Assembly (NCBI RefSeq): GCF_000715075.1
Contig: NC_134096.1
Coordinates: 121,650,643 to 121,714,642, forward strand
Direction: 5' to 3'
DNA: 64,000 nt
Source of the DNA: Nicotiana tabacum
Taxonomy: Eukaryota > Streptophyta > Magnoliopsida > Solanales > Solanaceae
Shown here one piece after another: positions 9,348 through 22,055 of the stretch. Both the position numbers and the translations under genes were made by a program. Under the pieces are notes generated by a model. It searched no databases. It saw only the letters and a list, made by a program, of their open reading frames with translations, and had not been told where the DNA came from. The first letter of the stretch is position 1. Each line of letters opens with the position of its first letter.

Positions 9348-10390
9348 TCAAAGAAATATAAACAAACAGTTAGAGCAAAAATAATAAATTTCATTGACGA
9401 TTGATAAGATTCTACCACAAAGTATAAGGAGAAATAAAAATACTGAAAACATGAGCAAACAAAAAATATCCCAAACTGGGTCACCGAAAGGTCTACACTG
9501 GGCTAGAAGTTTAAGGCTTGGAAGAGCTGGGGCTTGGTTTTTGGCTTGGAGAAGTTTCAGCATGTCTTGAAGAATTTCATCATTCTTCTCCTTTTCCCTT
9601 GCTAGTTCAGTTCTGAGAGCATCTCTCTCAGACTCTACCTCAACCAACCTTTTCTTCAGCCTCTCAATCTCAGCATCCTTAGCCCCACTTTCTTGCACCA
9701 AGGCTCGCACCTTACTATTCACTGGTACCTTATTAGATGAACCAGGTTCTTTAGGAGTGACATGGACTTCATAATCACAAGCAGGCAACGTATTTGCCCC
9801 AAAATGATCCTTGCTTGTACCAACCTCCCTTTCTTGTTTGGATTATAACTTTCAGTCACTCTCTTCAGTTAGTCTGCGAGGGTTTCCTGTTCAAATGAAA
9901 CAGGTTCATCTATATTTTTTCCAAGTTGAACCAGCCTTTCAGCGGCTTTGCCAGACCCACTTCCCCCTGTTTTCTTTACACTCTTCTCTACTCCAGCAGA
10001 TTTTTCTTCCCAAACAACCATTGCACTTGTGTCTTTGGTTAAACTCACAGGAGTGGGTGAAGAATCAACCACTCTTTTACCCTTTCCCCTCACAGCACTT
10101 CGAATACCCTTGCTCTCTTTTTCTTTTTCTTTTTTATTTGTACCCTTTCCCCTCACAGCACTTCGAACACCCTTGCTCTTTTTTTTTATACCACCAAATC
10201 CTCCAGACTCTGTAGTTTCTACACCTGCTTTAGACCCTACTAATATAAACCTATTCTCCAAATTTATTCTCTCCCCGCAACAGCCTTGCGAGCAAGTATT
10301 TTTACTCTTTTCTTAGAGGTTGGGGTGGTGGAAGGGATGATAGTGGGTGTGGAAGTCTAATCAAACTAAATTTCAGTTTTGAAAAGACTT
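9348..10390 (-). pseudogene. Extra 3' ORF (env-like position) of the copia element, broken
   Basis: Sense-oriented coding remnants lie between RNase H and the 3' LTR. The upstream part (10261-9869, extending to about 10390 with frameshifts) is lysine- and serine-rich and contains two copies of a RSAVRGKG motif. The downstream part (9788-9348) carries a strong heptad-like coiled coil (EIERLKKRLVEVESERDALR, then ELAREKEKNDEIL) and ends in a hydrophobic stretch (FCLLMFSVFLFLLILCGRIL) that could be a membrane segment. This layout agrees with env-like ORFs of the SIRE lineage; the function is unproven. Part of the interval between the two pieces is out of frame. Confidence 0.55.
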
Positions 10391-10842
10391 TGGAGTGTAT
10401 CCCTAGAATAATCTAGGTACTTCAATTTGGTTGCGACTCTTTTGAATATAACTGGTTCACTTGTAACGGATAAGTCCAAAAGGAGTTTGGAATAAAGTAG
10501 GACTCTGCTCATGATCAAAATATTATTATTTTAAATTATGTAGAGTGTAGAAAACATACCGTGTTATCTTGATGAACCAGGTTCTTCACTGATAATTCTT
10601 TTGTGTAAGTCTAAATTTGTCAAAATAGAGAAAATATCATTAGAGATTAATGAGTCATTTTAACACATGGCACAAGAGTATACTATTGAAAGTATGAGTC
10701 TGAGCAAAAATCAATCTAATTATATACACATTTTCAGATTTTCTAACCAAAACCAATAATTTTTTTTTTCTCAATTTTTTTTTTAATTTCTTTTTTTTTC
10801 GTTTTGAATCCTGAACTGATCCTTTTAGGTGATCTTAATCAT
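10391..10842. other. Non-coding spacer inside the copia element
   Basis: This lies between RNase H and the extra 3' ORF. It is T-rich with homopolymer runs at 10757-10800. No ORF or further motif is recognised. Confidence 0.5.
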
Positions 10843-12556
10843 CTATAATTCTAACTTGTTCCTTTCAAAGTGATCTCTACTTAGGGCTTTTGTGAAGATG
10901 CCAGCTATTTGCTTGTCAGTAGCACAAAATTCCACAGAGATCAACCCTTTTTTATAGTTATCCCTCAAAAAGTGATGCCTAACATCTATGTGCTTAGTTC
11001 TCTTGTGATGAACCGGGTTCTTGGTCATACTAATTGCACTAGTGTTATCATAAAAAATAGGGATACAACCAACATTAATTCCAAAGTCCATTAATTATTG
11101 TTTGATCCACAACAATTGAGCACAACATGAAGCAGCAACAACATACTCAGCTTCAGCAGTAGATAAGGCCACTGAATTTTGCTTTTTGGTGGCCCAGGAC
11201 ACAAGACATGAGCCATACCTGAGGTGCTCTTTCTATCCACAAGAAAACCTGTATAATCAACATCAACATATCACAAGATTAAAATTACTACTTTTTGGAT
11301 ACCAAAGACAAATATCAGTGGTGCCTTTTAGATATCTCAAAATTCTCTTGACAGCAGTCAAGTGAGACTCATTTGAATTTGCCTGAAATCTTGCACAAAG
11401 GCTTACACTGAAGACAATGTCAGGTCTACTAGTAGTGAGATACAACAATGAGCCAATCATTCCCCTATACAACTTCTGATCGACAGATGAACCAGGTTCA
11501 TCTATATCCAACTTTGTAGCTATTGCAATATGAATGTCAATTTCTTTGGAATCTTCCATTTTAAACCTTTTAAGCAACTCTTTTATATACTTCTGCTGAT
11601 GGATCATAGTTCCATTTGGAGTTTGTTTAATTTGTAAGCCTAAAAAGAAATTAAGCTCACCCATCATGCTCATTTCAAATTCACTCCCCATTAGTTTAGC
11701 AAATTCTTTACTTAACTTATCAGTAGTTGCTCCAAAGATTATATCATCAACATATATCTGAACTACCAAGAGATCTTTACCTTTTTCTTTCAAGAATAAA
11801 GTATTGTCAATTTTATCTCTCTTGTAGTCATACTCAAGCAAAAGCTTTGATAATCTTTCATACCATGTTCTTGGAGCCTGCTTGAGCCCATAAATGCTTT
11901 GTCAAGTTTGTACACATGATCAGGACTCTCCTTGCTTTCGAACCCCTGAGGTTGTTTGACAAACACTTCTTCCTTTAGATAGCCATTGAGGAAGGCACTC
12001 TTGACATCCATCTGATGGAGGGTGAATTCCATATAAGCAGAAAAGGCTATGAGGAGTCTTATTGCTTCCAACCTTGCAACTGGAGCAAAGGTTTCATCAT
12101 AGTCTATGCCCTCTTCTTGGCTATATCCTTGAACCACCAATCTTGCTTTGTTCCTTGTAACAATTCCATCTTCATCAAGTTTGTTTCTGAAGACCCATTT
12201 TGTGCCAATTACTGATCTGTCCAAGGGTCTTGGAACAAGATACCAAACTTGACTCCTTTCAAATTGGTTGAGTTCATCTTGTATTGCATTTACCGGTATG
12301 CATCTTGCAAAGCCTCAACAACATTTTTAGGTTCAATAAGAGATAAAAAAGCATCAAAAGCATAAAGATTCTTTAATGAAGATTTGGTTTTGATTCCAGA
12401 GGTTGGATCAGTAATTATGTTCTCAATGGGATGAGAACTTTGATACTTGTAAGGTTTCACAACCAACTGGTTTCCCCTTGATATTCCTTCAATGCTTTAT
12501 TGCTGTGGAACAGGTTCATGGACAGGTTCCCTTGAGGTTTGAGAATCATTTCCTCT
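10843..12556 (-). pseudogene. Copia reverse transcriptase and RNase H, broken
   Basis: The RVT_2-type reverse transcriptase begins near 12224 (SVIGTKWVFRNKLDEDG), with LDVKSAF-type motif MDVKSAFLNGYLKEEVF at about 12005. A frameshift near 11830-11860 separates it from the part with the catalytic motif VQIYVDDIIFG (about 11750) and LTTSRPDIVFSV (11420). RNase H follows, broken around 11094-11262 by stops and frame changes, and ends with YDNTSAISMTKNP, HIDVRHHFLRD and GIFTKAL (11060-10870). The catalytic YVDD is intact but the frame is not. The 12225-12556 interval is the low-complexity linker from integrase and has stops. Confidence 0.85.
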
Positions 12557-13666
12557 TTATTCTATTCCCCCTGTCAGGTTGCCCTGGGTAGAAGGACCTG
12601 TTCTATCACTTGTTCCTTCTTCCAGTGCAGCTTCAGTCTGGGCTGTGGTTTTATTTAAGTTTCTTACCAGCCCAATTGCTTCATCATCGTGTTCCTGTCT
12701 CTCAGAAAGAATGTTAGTTTCATCAAAAATCACATGAACACTTTCTTCAACACACATAGTTCTTTTGTTATATACCTTATATGCTTTACTATGTGAAGAA
12801 TATCCCAAGAATACTCCCTCATTATTTCTGGGATCAAACTTGCCTAGGGAGTCTTTACCATTGTTGTGCACAAAGCACTTACATCCAAATGCCCTAAGAT
12901 GGGATATATTTAGTTTTCTCCCTTTAAGTAACTCATAGGGAGTTTTCTCAACAAGAGGTCTAGTCATGCATATATTTATGATGTAGCATGCAGTATTTAC
13001 AGCTTCTGCCCAGAAGCTATGGGGCAGTTTACTAGAAAGAAGCATAGTCCTAGCCATATCTTCAAGTGCCATATTCTTTCTTTCAACTACTCCATTTTGC
13101 TGTGGAGTCCTAGGAGCAGAAAAATTATGATCTATGCCATGCTCATCACAAAATTCAGTAAATTTAGCATTTTCAAATTCAGTGCCATGATCGGACCTAA
13201 TTGATGCAAGTTGATTACCTAGTTGTTTCTGAGTTTTTCTAACAAAAGAAGTGAACATGTCAAATTATTCATCTTTAGATGTTAAAAATAATGTCCAAGT
13301 TAACCTAGAGTAATCATCAAGAAGCACCATCACGTATCTTTTACCAACTCTGCTTAATGTTCTCATTGAACCACAGAGATCCATATGAACCAGTTCCATC
13401 ATTCTGGTGGTACTTACCACTTTCTTGCATTTAAAAGAGGATCTTACCTGTTTCCCCCTTGCATAAGCCTCACAAACTTTGTCTTCCTTGAACTTGATGT
13501 TAGGCAGTCCTATCACCAAGTCCTTGGAGACTAATTTGTTGAGTTGACTGAGACTTGCATGTCCAAGTCTCTTGTGCCAAAGGAGGGGATCATTGTCCAA
13601 CACACTTAAGCAAGTGAGTTTATTTTCTGACCGTGTGGACAGATCTACAATATATATATTGTTCAC
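12557..13666 (-). pseudogene. Copia integrase, split by stop codons
   Basis: The GAG-pre-integrase zinc-binding part is at 13580-13430 (HKRLGHASLSQLNKL ... CEAYARGK). The second cysteine of the usual CEAC pair has become tyrosine. The core holds MDLCGSM and LDDYSRLTW (about 13375-13300), IRSDHGTEFEN (about 13190) and PQQNGVVERKN, which together supply the D,D,35E residues. A stop at 13263-13267 splits the core. The C-terminal part (GVFLGYSSHSKAYKVYN) is preserved to the stop at 12557. Confidence 0.85.
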
Positions 13667-13675
13667 TCTTTTTTC

Positions 13676-13993
13676 CTACAAAAGAATCTTGTCAGTGATA
13701 AGATTTATCACAAAATATTTAGTAGAGATGAATGCTGCCAAGTTACCTCTATCACACAATTGTGACACACTGATTAGGCTATACTTCAAGCCGTCTATCA
13801 AGTAGACATTCTCAATGGAATGAGAGTCATCCTTACCTACCTTACCAACCCCAATGATTTCACCTTTCTTTTCATTTCCAAATGAGACATTTCCTCCTTT
13901 GAGGTCCTCAAGTGAAAGGAACTGGTCCTTGCTTCCTGTCATATGCTTTGAGCAGCCACTGTCCATGTACCATATTTGGCTTCTCCCTTTCAC
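13676..13993 (-). pseudogene. Copia aspartic protease
   Basis: Contains the active-site segment WYMDSGCSKHMTG (about 13965) and the later hydrophobic YSLISVSQLCDRG, as in copia proteases. The frame is +1 relative to gag and in phase with the integrase pieces downstream, from which a TAG stop separates it. The conserved aspartate is present. Confidence 0.8.
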
Positions 13994-14012
13994 TTGAATC
14001 TACAAAAGGAAA

Positions 14013-15839
14013 TCAGGGGTTAGTCTTAGGAACCCAAACTAGTTTGGGTCCCTTTCTATAAGCAAAAGGATGAATTAAATTCTTTTTAGCCCAACTTGGT
14101 AACCAATTCTTCCCTTGAACAAAATTTTTGTTCTTTTGACTGGCCCTTTCTTTTGCGTTACATTCACTTTTATAGTGACCAATCTTACTACAATGAGTAA
14201 AAATCTTGTTCTTAGGAAGTGTAAGGTACTTGCTTTTGGGATTCCATTTAGGTGGCAGCTTCCCAAAGCCAAGTCCTTTTCTAGTGCTACTATGATGTTC
14301 CTGTAGCCATGAAAGTGCATCGAAGGACCTGTTCCATTTACAAGTTCTGTCTAGTTCATGCTTGACCTTGCCTAGATCCTCTGTCAGAATTCTTACCTGC
14401 TTATCCTTCTTATACAACTCATCTTTTAGTTTACCTACATTTTCTTCTAGAGTGAGTTGTGTGCAATCAGCTGTCTTTTTACTTATTCCTAATTTCAGTT
14501 TTAGGTTTTCAGATCTAAGTTCTAGGACATTTGATTCAAATGCATGAACCTGGTTCTTTAGTGCAGTATTTTCACTTACAGTCTCACTAACTCTAAGTTG
14601 TAAGTTCTTACACTTTGCTTTTAAAATCACACATTCCTTAGACAGTTTTTTTTCATTGTTTATATCCTCAGATTCATCAATGAAATCTAGAAGTAATTCG
14701 GATAGCTTTTCTTTAGACAAAAACTTAATCTTGTCTTTTAGATGGATTATACTTACTTCAGATTCCTCATCGGATTCTCCAATTGCCATAAGTGCTTGTT
14801 CATCTTCATCATCTGAGTCCTCATCTGAGCTTTCTCCCCAAGCAGCAACCATAGCCTTTGTTGATCCTTTGTTTATCTTGGGATGAACTTGTTCCTTCTT
14901 TCTGTTTCTTCGTTCAACTCTTTCCTTCTTCCATTCAATTTCCCATTGAGGGCAGTTTTTGATGTGGTGATCAGTCTTCCCACACTTGTAGTAGATCTCA
15001 TTGGTCTGTTTTTCAGGAACCCTTGGTTGATTGTAGTCTCCACTTCTTGAAGAACCCTTTCCTCTCATCAGGTACTTCTTGAAGTCCTTTGTGATCATAG
15101 CCATTTCATCTTCCTCTAGATCAGAACCTTCAGTGATTTTGAGTGCCAGGATCCTTTCCTTTTTGGGTACATCCATCTTCATGGTTTACCTTCTTACTTC
15201 ATAAGCAGTGAGATTTCCAATTAGCTCATCCAACCTAAGAGTGGCGATGTTCTTTGACTCCTGAATAGCAGTGATTTTTCTCTCCCATGAGACTAGCAGA
15301 ACCCTTATCAAAATCTTTTTAGCTTTGTCTTCTTTAAGAATAACCCTTTCAAGAGACTTAAGTTCATTTGTTAGTGTGGTGAACCTTGTATATATCTCTT
15401 GGATGGTTTCTCCTTCCTTCATAGTAAAATTCTCATATTGAGAATATAGTAACGTTCCTCTGGAACTCTTCACCTGAGGTGTTTCTTCATGAGCCACTTG
15501 CAAAGTGTCCCAAATTTCCTTAGCAGTAGTACAACTTTGAATTATGCTGTACTCGTCTGGACCAAGTCCACACACGGGCCATTTCTTGGCCTTATCATTC
15601 TTCTCCCATTTCCTCAAGTCGTCAGCAGTGCAGTCAGTTTTTGTTTTTGGCACCTCTTCTCCTTCGGCATTTATCTTCATGGTAGTCAGTGAACCATCTG
15701 TGATAATGTCCCATAGCTCATAGTCTTCTCCTATGATGTGGTCTTTCATTCTGTTTTTCCACCAGGAGTAGTACTGGCCATTGAAGAGTGGTGGCCTAGC
15801 AGTGGATTGCCCTTCCTTGTTTTCAGGTGGTGCACTCAT
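14013..15839 (-). pseudogene. Copia gag, split by an in-frame TAA
   Basis: The N-terminal part (15839-15186) is a UBN2-type gag: FNGQYYSWWKNRMKDHI, LWDIITDGS, IWDTLQVAHEET. The in-frame TAA at 15186-15188 is followed in the same phase by 390 codons with an acidic stretch, a long coiled coil (about 14700-14350) and two zinc knuckles. Both knuckles lack their first cysteine: YYKCGKTDHHIKNC (about 15000) and FTHCSKIGHYKSEC (about 14170). RNA packaging would be affected. The ORF ends with GPKLVWVPKTNP, a segment I recognise from other Solanaceae SIRE-type elements. Confidence 0.85.
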
Positions 15840-15878
15840 CTTGATCTTCTCCTAAGGTGTTAGCCTCTTCAAGGATAA

Positions 15879-15893
15879 CCTGTTCTGATACCA
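15879..15893 (-). other. Primer-binding site of the copia element
   Basis: In element sense TGGTATCAGAACAGG, two bases after the LTR end (CAACA). It is complementary to the 3' end of initiator tRNA-Met, as in most plant copia elements. Confidence 0.8.
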
Positions 15894-15895
15894 AT

Positions 15896-16932
<1,037 letters not shown>

Positions 16933-17250
16933 TTATGATCTTGGTCGTACGAATTGTTACTCTTTTTGTTTTTCCGGAAATAAATAGTTGCTTTAGCGCG
17001 GTACTCCGATCCCTTATGGCCAAATATTATTGCTAAAAGATTGAAATGATAAAGGTGAAGTATGACATAATCTAATTAATCTCGCTGAATCTAACAGAAG
17101 AACAAACATTGATCTCCTTTTATAAATATACGTATGATCAAAAACGAAATCCATAATTAGGCCGTAGCCTAAGTTTATATTACATAATCATTTTTTGGCG
17201 CGATACCAACTGAAATGAATTAATGAAAGAAGATGAGAATCATTACATTT
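16933..17250. other. Intergenic, nothing recognised
   Basis: AT-rich sequence between the microsatellite and the retroposed fragment. I see no coding region or repeat family in it. Confidence 0.4.
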
Positions 17251-17987
17251 GAAATAAAACATACACGTATTCAAAACAACCTCCACAATAATCGCCAGCA
17301 ACACACCAGTTCCCTAAGCCATAGAATACCTCTGCCTCACCAACCAGAGAACAACTGACCAGCAATCCACAAGAATTCAAGTATAGTATGTACTACCACC
17401 ACAAAATATCTATAAACTCAACATAAATGATGCACATAGGAAAAATTCCAACTATGGAGGAGTAGGAGGAATCATTCGAGATTCCCAAGGTAACTGAATA
17501 GCGGGGTTCTCCATCCGTGTTGTGGCCAATACGCCACTACAAGCGGAACTTACAACCCTATTGAAGGGACTGGGGCTGACCTTTACTAAAAACTTAATGC
17601 CACCGGTTGTGGAAACTGACTGTCAGGTATTGTCAATAATCATAGAACCTCACATGACTAATGATACTTACATAACTTTACTAAATGATTGCAGGTTCCT
17701 CCTTGCAATTATGGATCAACCACCAGTCAAGCACATATACCGTGAAGCAAACTCAGTCGCACACGTTCTAGCACATTACGCAAGCACACAGATGCTGGAA
17801 GGACATGCTGAACGTGAAGACACATTTTGGGGCACAATGCCTTTATTTGCTTTCTTTAATTACTGCAAAAACTTGTTAGAAACTGTATCGTTAAGATCGG
17901 TTCCATGTTGTAATAACTCTCTTTAATCTCCTACTTTAATACATCTCGTCGTTTTAGCAAAAAAAAAAAAAGAAATAAAACATACAC
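17251..17987 (+). mobile_element. Retroposed RNase H fragment (5'-truncated LINE or processed copy) with poly(A) and 16-bp TSD
   Basis: The body 17267-17971 ends in a poly(A) run (17959-17971) and is flanked by GAAATAAAACATACAC at 17251-17266 and 17972-17987. A long TSD with a poly(A) tail is the mark of target-primed reverse transcription. The 3' half codes for a plant RNase H-like domain, found at the C-terminus of plant L1 LINEs and in stand-alone host genes. Confidence 0.8.
17450..17926 (+). pseudogene. RNase H-like (RVT_3 type) domain remnant
   Basis: Starting at 17450 the frame reads NYGGVGGIIRDSQGN, a TGA stop at 17495-17497, then IAGFSIRV, TPLQAELTTLLKGL, VVETDCQVL and HIYREANSVAHVLAHYAS up to a stop at 17924-17926. 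These are the RVT_3/RNH_like motifs: the D of VETD, the E of QAEL, and the REAN..AH end that corresponds to the family's usual REAN..AD with histidine in place of the last aspartate. The N-terminal D is missing or lost. The fragment is not functional. Confidence 0.75.
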
Positions 17988-18196
17988 AAAATTCTTCTTA
18001 ATTTTCTTCCTAGGTCGAGTAGTAAGGACAACTAAAACCTCCAACAAACAACGCAAATGAAGCCAATGACGACTAATCTCCTCAATCTGTTGTTGAACAA
18101 TTGAATGGGAAAAATCACTTTCAAAGCCATCTATATGCTGCCGATTATACCAGAGTATTCCTCCAAAATGTTTTCGTTACTCTTGACACTGGTCAG
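17988..18196. other. Intergenic, nothing recognised
   Basis: Short AT-rich stretch between the retroposed copy and the TRIM-like element. No ORF or family resemblance is seen. Confidence 0.4.
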
Positions 18197-18796
18197 TGAT
18201 TGGCTAAAACGGTCCAAAAATATTTTTAACATGGTATGATATAGTCTGCTTTAGGTCAAGCCCCCGCGGTTTTCCCCAAAAGGCATCACACTATTAAGAG
18301 TATCTAACTCCTTATAAGTAGCTTATTTTTCTTTTCTAATTTTCATGTGGGACTTTGTTCTCACACTCCCAACAATCTCCCCCTTGAACTAAGTTTCACA
18401 TGACCCATCACTGTTAATGGGCTAATTTGAAGATTAATTGTGTGCCACCCACATGATCCGAGTATTTACGGTTACCGAAGCCTAAGGAGAGCCTATGTGT
18501 GCGTCTTTGAAGCTATGGGTAAAGGTAGTGAACCGGCCCATAGACGGGCAAAGGCACTAAGTCAGGACATACGCCATCACTTCGCCATCTTCGTATTCGT
18601 CTAACCAAACTATTGGCTCTGATACCAATTGTTGGGCTAAAACGGCCCAAAAGTACATTTGGGAAATAACAAGCACAAGCAATGTGCACGATGAGGTAGC
18701 ATCGAAATAATACATCATTACAAGTATCCAACTCCTTATAAGTAACTTATTTTTCTTTTCTACTTTTCATGTGGGACTTTGTTCACACATCCAACA
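18197..18796 (-). mobile_element. TRIM-like small non-autonomous LTR element
   Basis: Two short direct repeats, 18197-18374 and 18630-18796, begin with a GGCTAAAACGG(T/C)CC segment and share a nearly identical block (CTCCTTATAAGTA.CTTATTTTTC through ATGTGGGACTTTGTTC). Between them are 255 bp with a primer site in - sense (TGGTATCAGAGCC, about 18617-18629) and a purine tract in - sense (CAAGGGGGAGAT before TGTTGGGAG at 18374). The ORF content is nil. The outer thirds of the two repeats differ, and no 5-bp TSD is visible, so one end may be rearranged. Confidence 0.6.
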
Positions 18797-18896
18797 ACTC
18801 TAGCCAGGTCTAGATCATTTTTCTTCCATAGTATTATATGTGAATGCATTTTCTTATTAAAAAACTCTTTCGCAAGTTATTATGATGTGATAGCAG

Positions 18897-19050
18897 ATTG
18901 GGGTGTTCAAACCGAACCGGAAAATCGCACCAAACCGAAAAGTCAAATCAAACCGATTAAAAAACTCGACTAGGTTTGGTATTGAGTAAAACAAAAATTG
19001 AACCAAACCGACATATAAATATATAATTTTTATATATACTCTAAGATTTT
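18897..19050. repeat. Left half of an AACCGAACC-type repeat (hAT-MITE-like), split by element A
   Basis: GGGGTGTTCAAACCGAACC followed by more AACCGAAA/AAACCGA units is a common plant repeat type with short subterminal motifs. Matching GGTTTGG/ACCGAACC units resume at 29795-29865. The interruption is exactly element A, which is bounded by ATTTT on both sides. Confidence 0.5.
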
Positions 19051-19509
19051 TGTCACAGCCTAATTTCCCCTCCGTATGACGTTGTGAAGGCACCTAGTCT
19101 CTACGAATAGGTAAGCCTAACATTTGCGAAATAATAAAATGAAAACATAAATTTAACAACTAACTGTAGCAGTAACAACATAACTGGGTACTATGCCGCC
19201 TGACATGTACAATAACCAACTATTCAAAATACACAGAAATCCCAAAATTCGGAACATCGTGAATCACAAACTACAAAAGGAAAGTCTAGTGTTTCTATAC
19301 ATCAGAGTCTAACAAAGGAAAAATACAGAAGATAATGGACATGAAAAAGAGTAGAAGGGGACTCCGAGGTCTGCGGACGCGACAGATATATCTTGAAGTC
19401 TCCAAAGGTGTTCCGGCTCACTAATAGTGCGGCTGATAAGGAACACCTAGACTTGCACACGAAAAACATGTGCAGAGAGTAGCATGAGTACACCACAATC
19501 TGTACCTAG

Positions 19510-19620
19510 TAAGTGCCAAGCCTAACCTCGGTCGGGTAGTGACGAGGTCAGGTTAGGGCCCTATAGTAGGGCCCTGACCTGACCTCGTCACTACCTGACC
19601 GAGGTTAGGCTTGGCACTTA
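19510..19620. repeat. Near-perfect inverted repeat (arms about 54 bp) in the element A 3' LTR
   Basis: 19510-19563 and 19567-19620 are inverse copies of each other with about two substitutions and a few-base centre. The 5' LTR has only one arm at the matching place (about 27078-27132). The right edge is a (TAA)n tract to 19669. Confidence 0.9.
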
Positions 19621-19621
19621 T

Positions 19622-19673
<52 letters not shown>

Positions 19674-19784
19674 TAAGAAAGAATGAAATACCGTAGTAAA
19701 ATAAAGATTGAAATTTAACAGGAATGAAATCATAGAAGACAACAGCTCAGTACATAGAGATAATAACATGGGATGACGTGAGAT

Positions 19785-19950
19785 ACTGTCTCGTAGTCCC
19801 AAACGTAAATGTGTAGTACAGGGGATCTCCCGGAATACCGTTAAGTAAATATGCAGTATAGGGAGATCTTCCGGAATACCGTTCCGTAGTCCCAAAGTAA
19901 ATATGCAGTACAGGGGGATCTCCTGAAATATCGTTCTGTAGTCCCAAGAG
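19785..19950. repeat. Tandem repeat of about 59 bp, about three copies, in element A 3' LTR
   Basis: Each unit has GTAGTCCCAAA, TATGCAGTACAGG and GATCTCCCGGAATACCG-like parts. The matching stretch of the 5' LTR (27285-27510) has about five units. Confidence 0.85.
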
Positions 19951-20814
19951 TATATATGCAGCTCAAACAATAGAATTAACAGCTACAACACGAAATCCTA
20001 CAATTTAGACAAAGTACAAGTCAAGGAAAAGCAGGAATTTCACTAAACATACTGCACAGAGTTCAGATAAGCAATTAAGGCAAGTAGACATGCTATTCTA
20101 AGCTAACAGGATACTACACATGCTGATGTAACTCAAATAAGAAGGAAACATGTTATTACTAAGTAGAAATCGGGTTTTTACAACAATTAGCCCGTGTACG
20201 TACTCGTCACCTCACGTACACGGCGCTCACATATCTAAACAGTACCAAATCTTAAGGGGATTTCCCCCACACAAGGTTAGGCAAGCTACTTACCTCGAAC
20301 CAAGCTCAATCAGTCGGTCACAATGCCTTTTGCACGAATATCCAGCTTCGAATGGCCCAAATCTAGCCAAAAGCAATTACATATCATAAATAAAACCATA
20401 ATAGACTCATCTAATTAATGAAATCAATACTTTAACAAAAATTCCGAAATTCACCCTAAAAAGTCGACCCGGGCCCACGTCTCGGAATCGGACAAAAATT
20501 ACAAAATTAGAAAGCCCATTCACTCACGAGTCCAACCATACCAAATTTATCAAAATCTGACCTCAAATGACCACTAAAAACCCCAAATCAAACTCTTCAA
20601 ATACCTAGCCTCCAACTCCCAATTTCTACCTTAAATATACACTAACTAGGTGGGAAAATAAATGGGGAAGCAAGATTATTGATAAAAAATAAGCACAAGG
20701 GACTTACCTTAAGAAACCCCTCAAAATGCTCCCAAGAAATCGCCAAACCCGAGTTCAAAATGTTGAAAATGAGCAAAAATTGCGAATCTTTGCATTTAAG
20801 TGTTCTGTCCAGAA

Positions 20815-21062
20815 ATCTCGCACCTGCGGACTCTCTGTCACATCTGCGAAGCCGCACCTACAGAAATGCCATCGCAGGTGCGGATTCCACTTAGAATCCC
20901 AGGTTCCGCTCTTGTGGCAATGCGACCGCATCTGCGACTATCGCATGTGCGGAAATGCATCGCACTTGCGGTTGCTGCCCAGCTCCTTCTTGGCCGCATC
21001 TGTGGCCCCTCCTTCGCACATGCGATACCGCACCTGCGGTCTCCCCTCTACAGGTACGAAAA
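20815..21062. repeat. CpG-rich motif cassette, CGCACCTGCGG type (element A 3' LTR)
   Basis: About eleven copies of a 10-12 bp imperfect palindrome of the form CGCA-NN-TGCG(G) (for example CGCACCTGCGG, CCGCATCTGCG, CGCAGGTGCGG) separated by 8-20 bp of unrelated sequence. The surrounding LTR is AT-rich and poor in CpG. Confidence 0.85.
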
Positions 21063-22041
21063 CACCAGAAACTAGAAAATCTTCAGCAACTAGTCTAAGT
21101 CCAAATTCAATCCGTTAAGCATCCGAAATACACCCGAAAGCCCCTTCCTCTAGTGCTCTCACCTGATCCTGAGCCAGAGGCCCCCGAAGGAGCCATCATC
21201 ATCTTATTTTCCAGATCAAGACCCACAAAAATCATTACAAGTAGGAAACCTCCGGAATACCACCCGAACCGACTAACAACCAAGTGAACAAGAATTTATT
21301 GGTATAAGCGCCCCAATAAGATATCAAAATTTAGACTAAAAGATTGTAGTAATAGAGAAGCGAAGCCAAGAACACCAAAAAAAATGAGAAGGGAAAAGAT
21401 GAGTCGGCTGGGAAAACACAAGCTTAACACATCTTTCTTAAGCCCCCGGGACCTCAACCAAACATACCAACAAGTCCTAAAATACTATACAAACTTAGTC
21501 GAGCCCTCAAATCACATCAAACAACGCTAAAAATATGAATCACCCTCCGATTCAAACTTAATGAACTTGAAACTTTGAACTTCTACAACCGATGTTGAAA
21601 CCTATCAAATCACGTCCGATTGACCCCAAATTTTGCACATAAGTCGTAATTCAACATTACGAACCTATTCCAACTTCCGGAATCGGAATCCAACCCTGCT
21701 ATCAAAAAGTCCACTACCGGTCAAAATATCCAAAAATTCGACTTTCGCCATTTCAAGCGTAAATGAGCTACAAACCTCCAAAACACAATCCGGGCACGCC
21801 CCTAAGTCCAAAATCACCCAACGAAACTGATGAAACTCCATTCCGGAGTCATCTTTATACAGTTCTGACTACTGTCAAAATTCTAAGTCTTAAGCTTCCG
21901 TTTTAGGGACTAAGTGTCCCAAAACACTCCGAAACAAAAAAAAACCTCCCGGCAAGTCACATAAGCAAAAAAGGATACGGGAGAAACAGTAAATAGGGAA
22001 TCGGGGCTATTACTCTCAAAATGACCGGTCGGGTCATTACA

Positions 22042-22055
22042 TCCTCCCCCTCTTA
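22042..22055 (-). other. Polypurine tract of element A
   Basis: In element sense AAGAGGGGGAGGA immediately before the LTR start TGTAATGACC. Confidence 0.8.

Larger units (their letters stand above)
19051..22041 (-). repeat. 3' LTR of element A
   Basis: Starts in element sense TGTAATGACCCGACC (at 22041) and ends GGGGAAATTAGGCTGTGACA (at 19051). It contains a motif cassette (20815-21062), a candidate splice donor (20707) and acceptor (19452), tandem units of about 59 bp (19785-19950) and a long inverted repeat (19510-19620). Compared with the 5' LTR it carries an additional block around 21120-21420 and the inverted repeat. Confidence 0.9.

Noticed and set aside
9811..10316. + strand frames of 120-134 codons
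   Set aside because: Shadows of the - strand extra ORF of the copia element; they have leucine/serine-rich composition typical of reverse translation.
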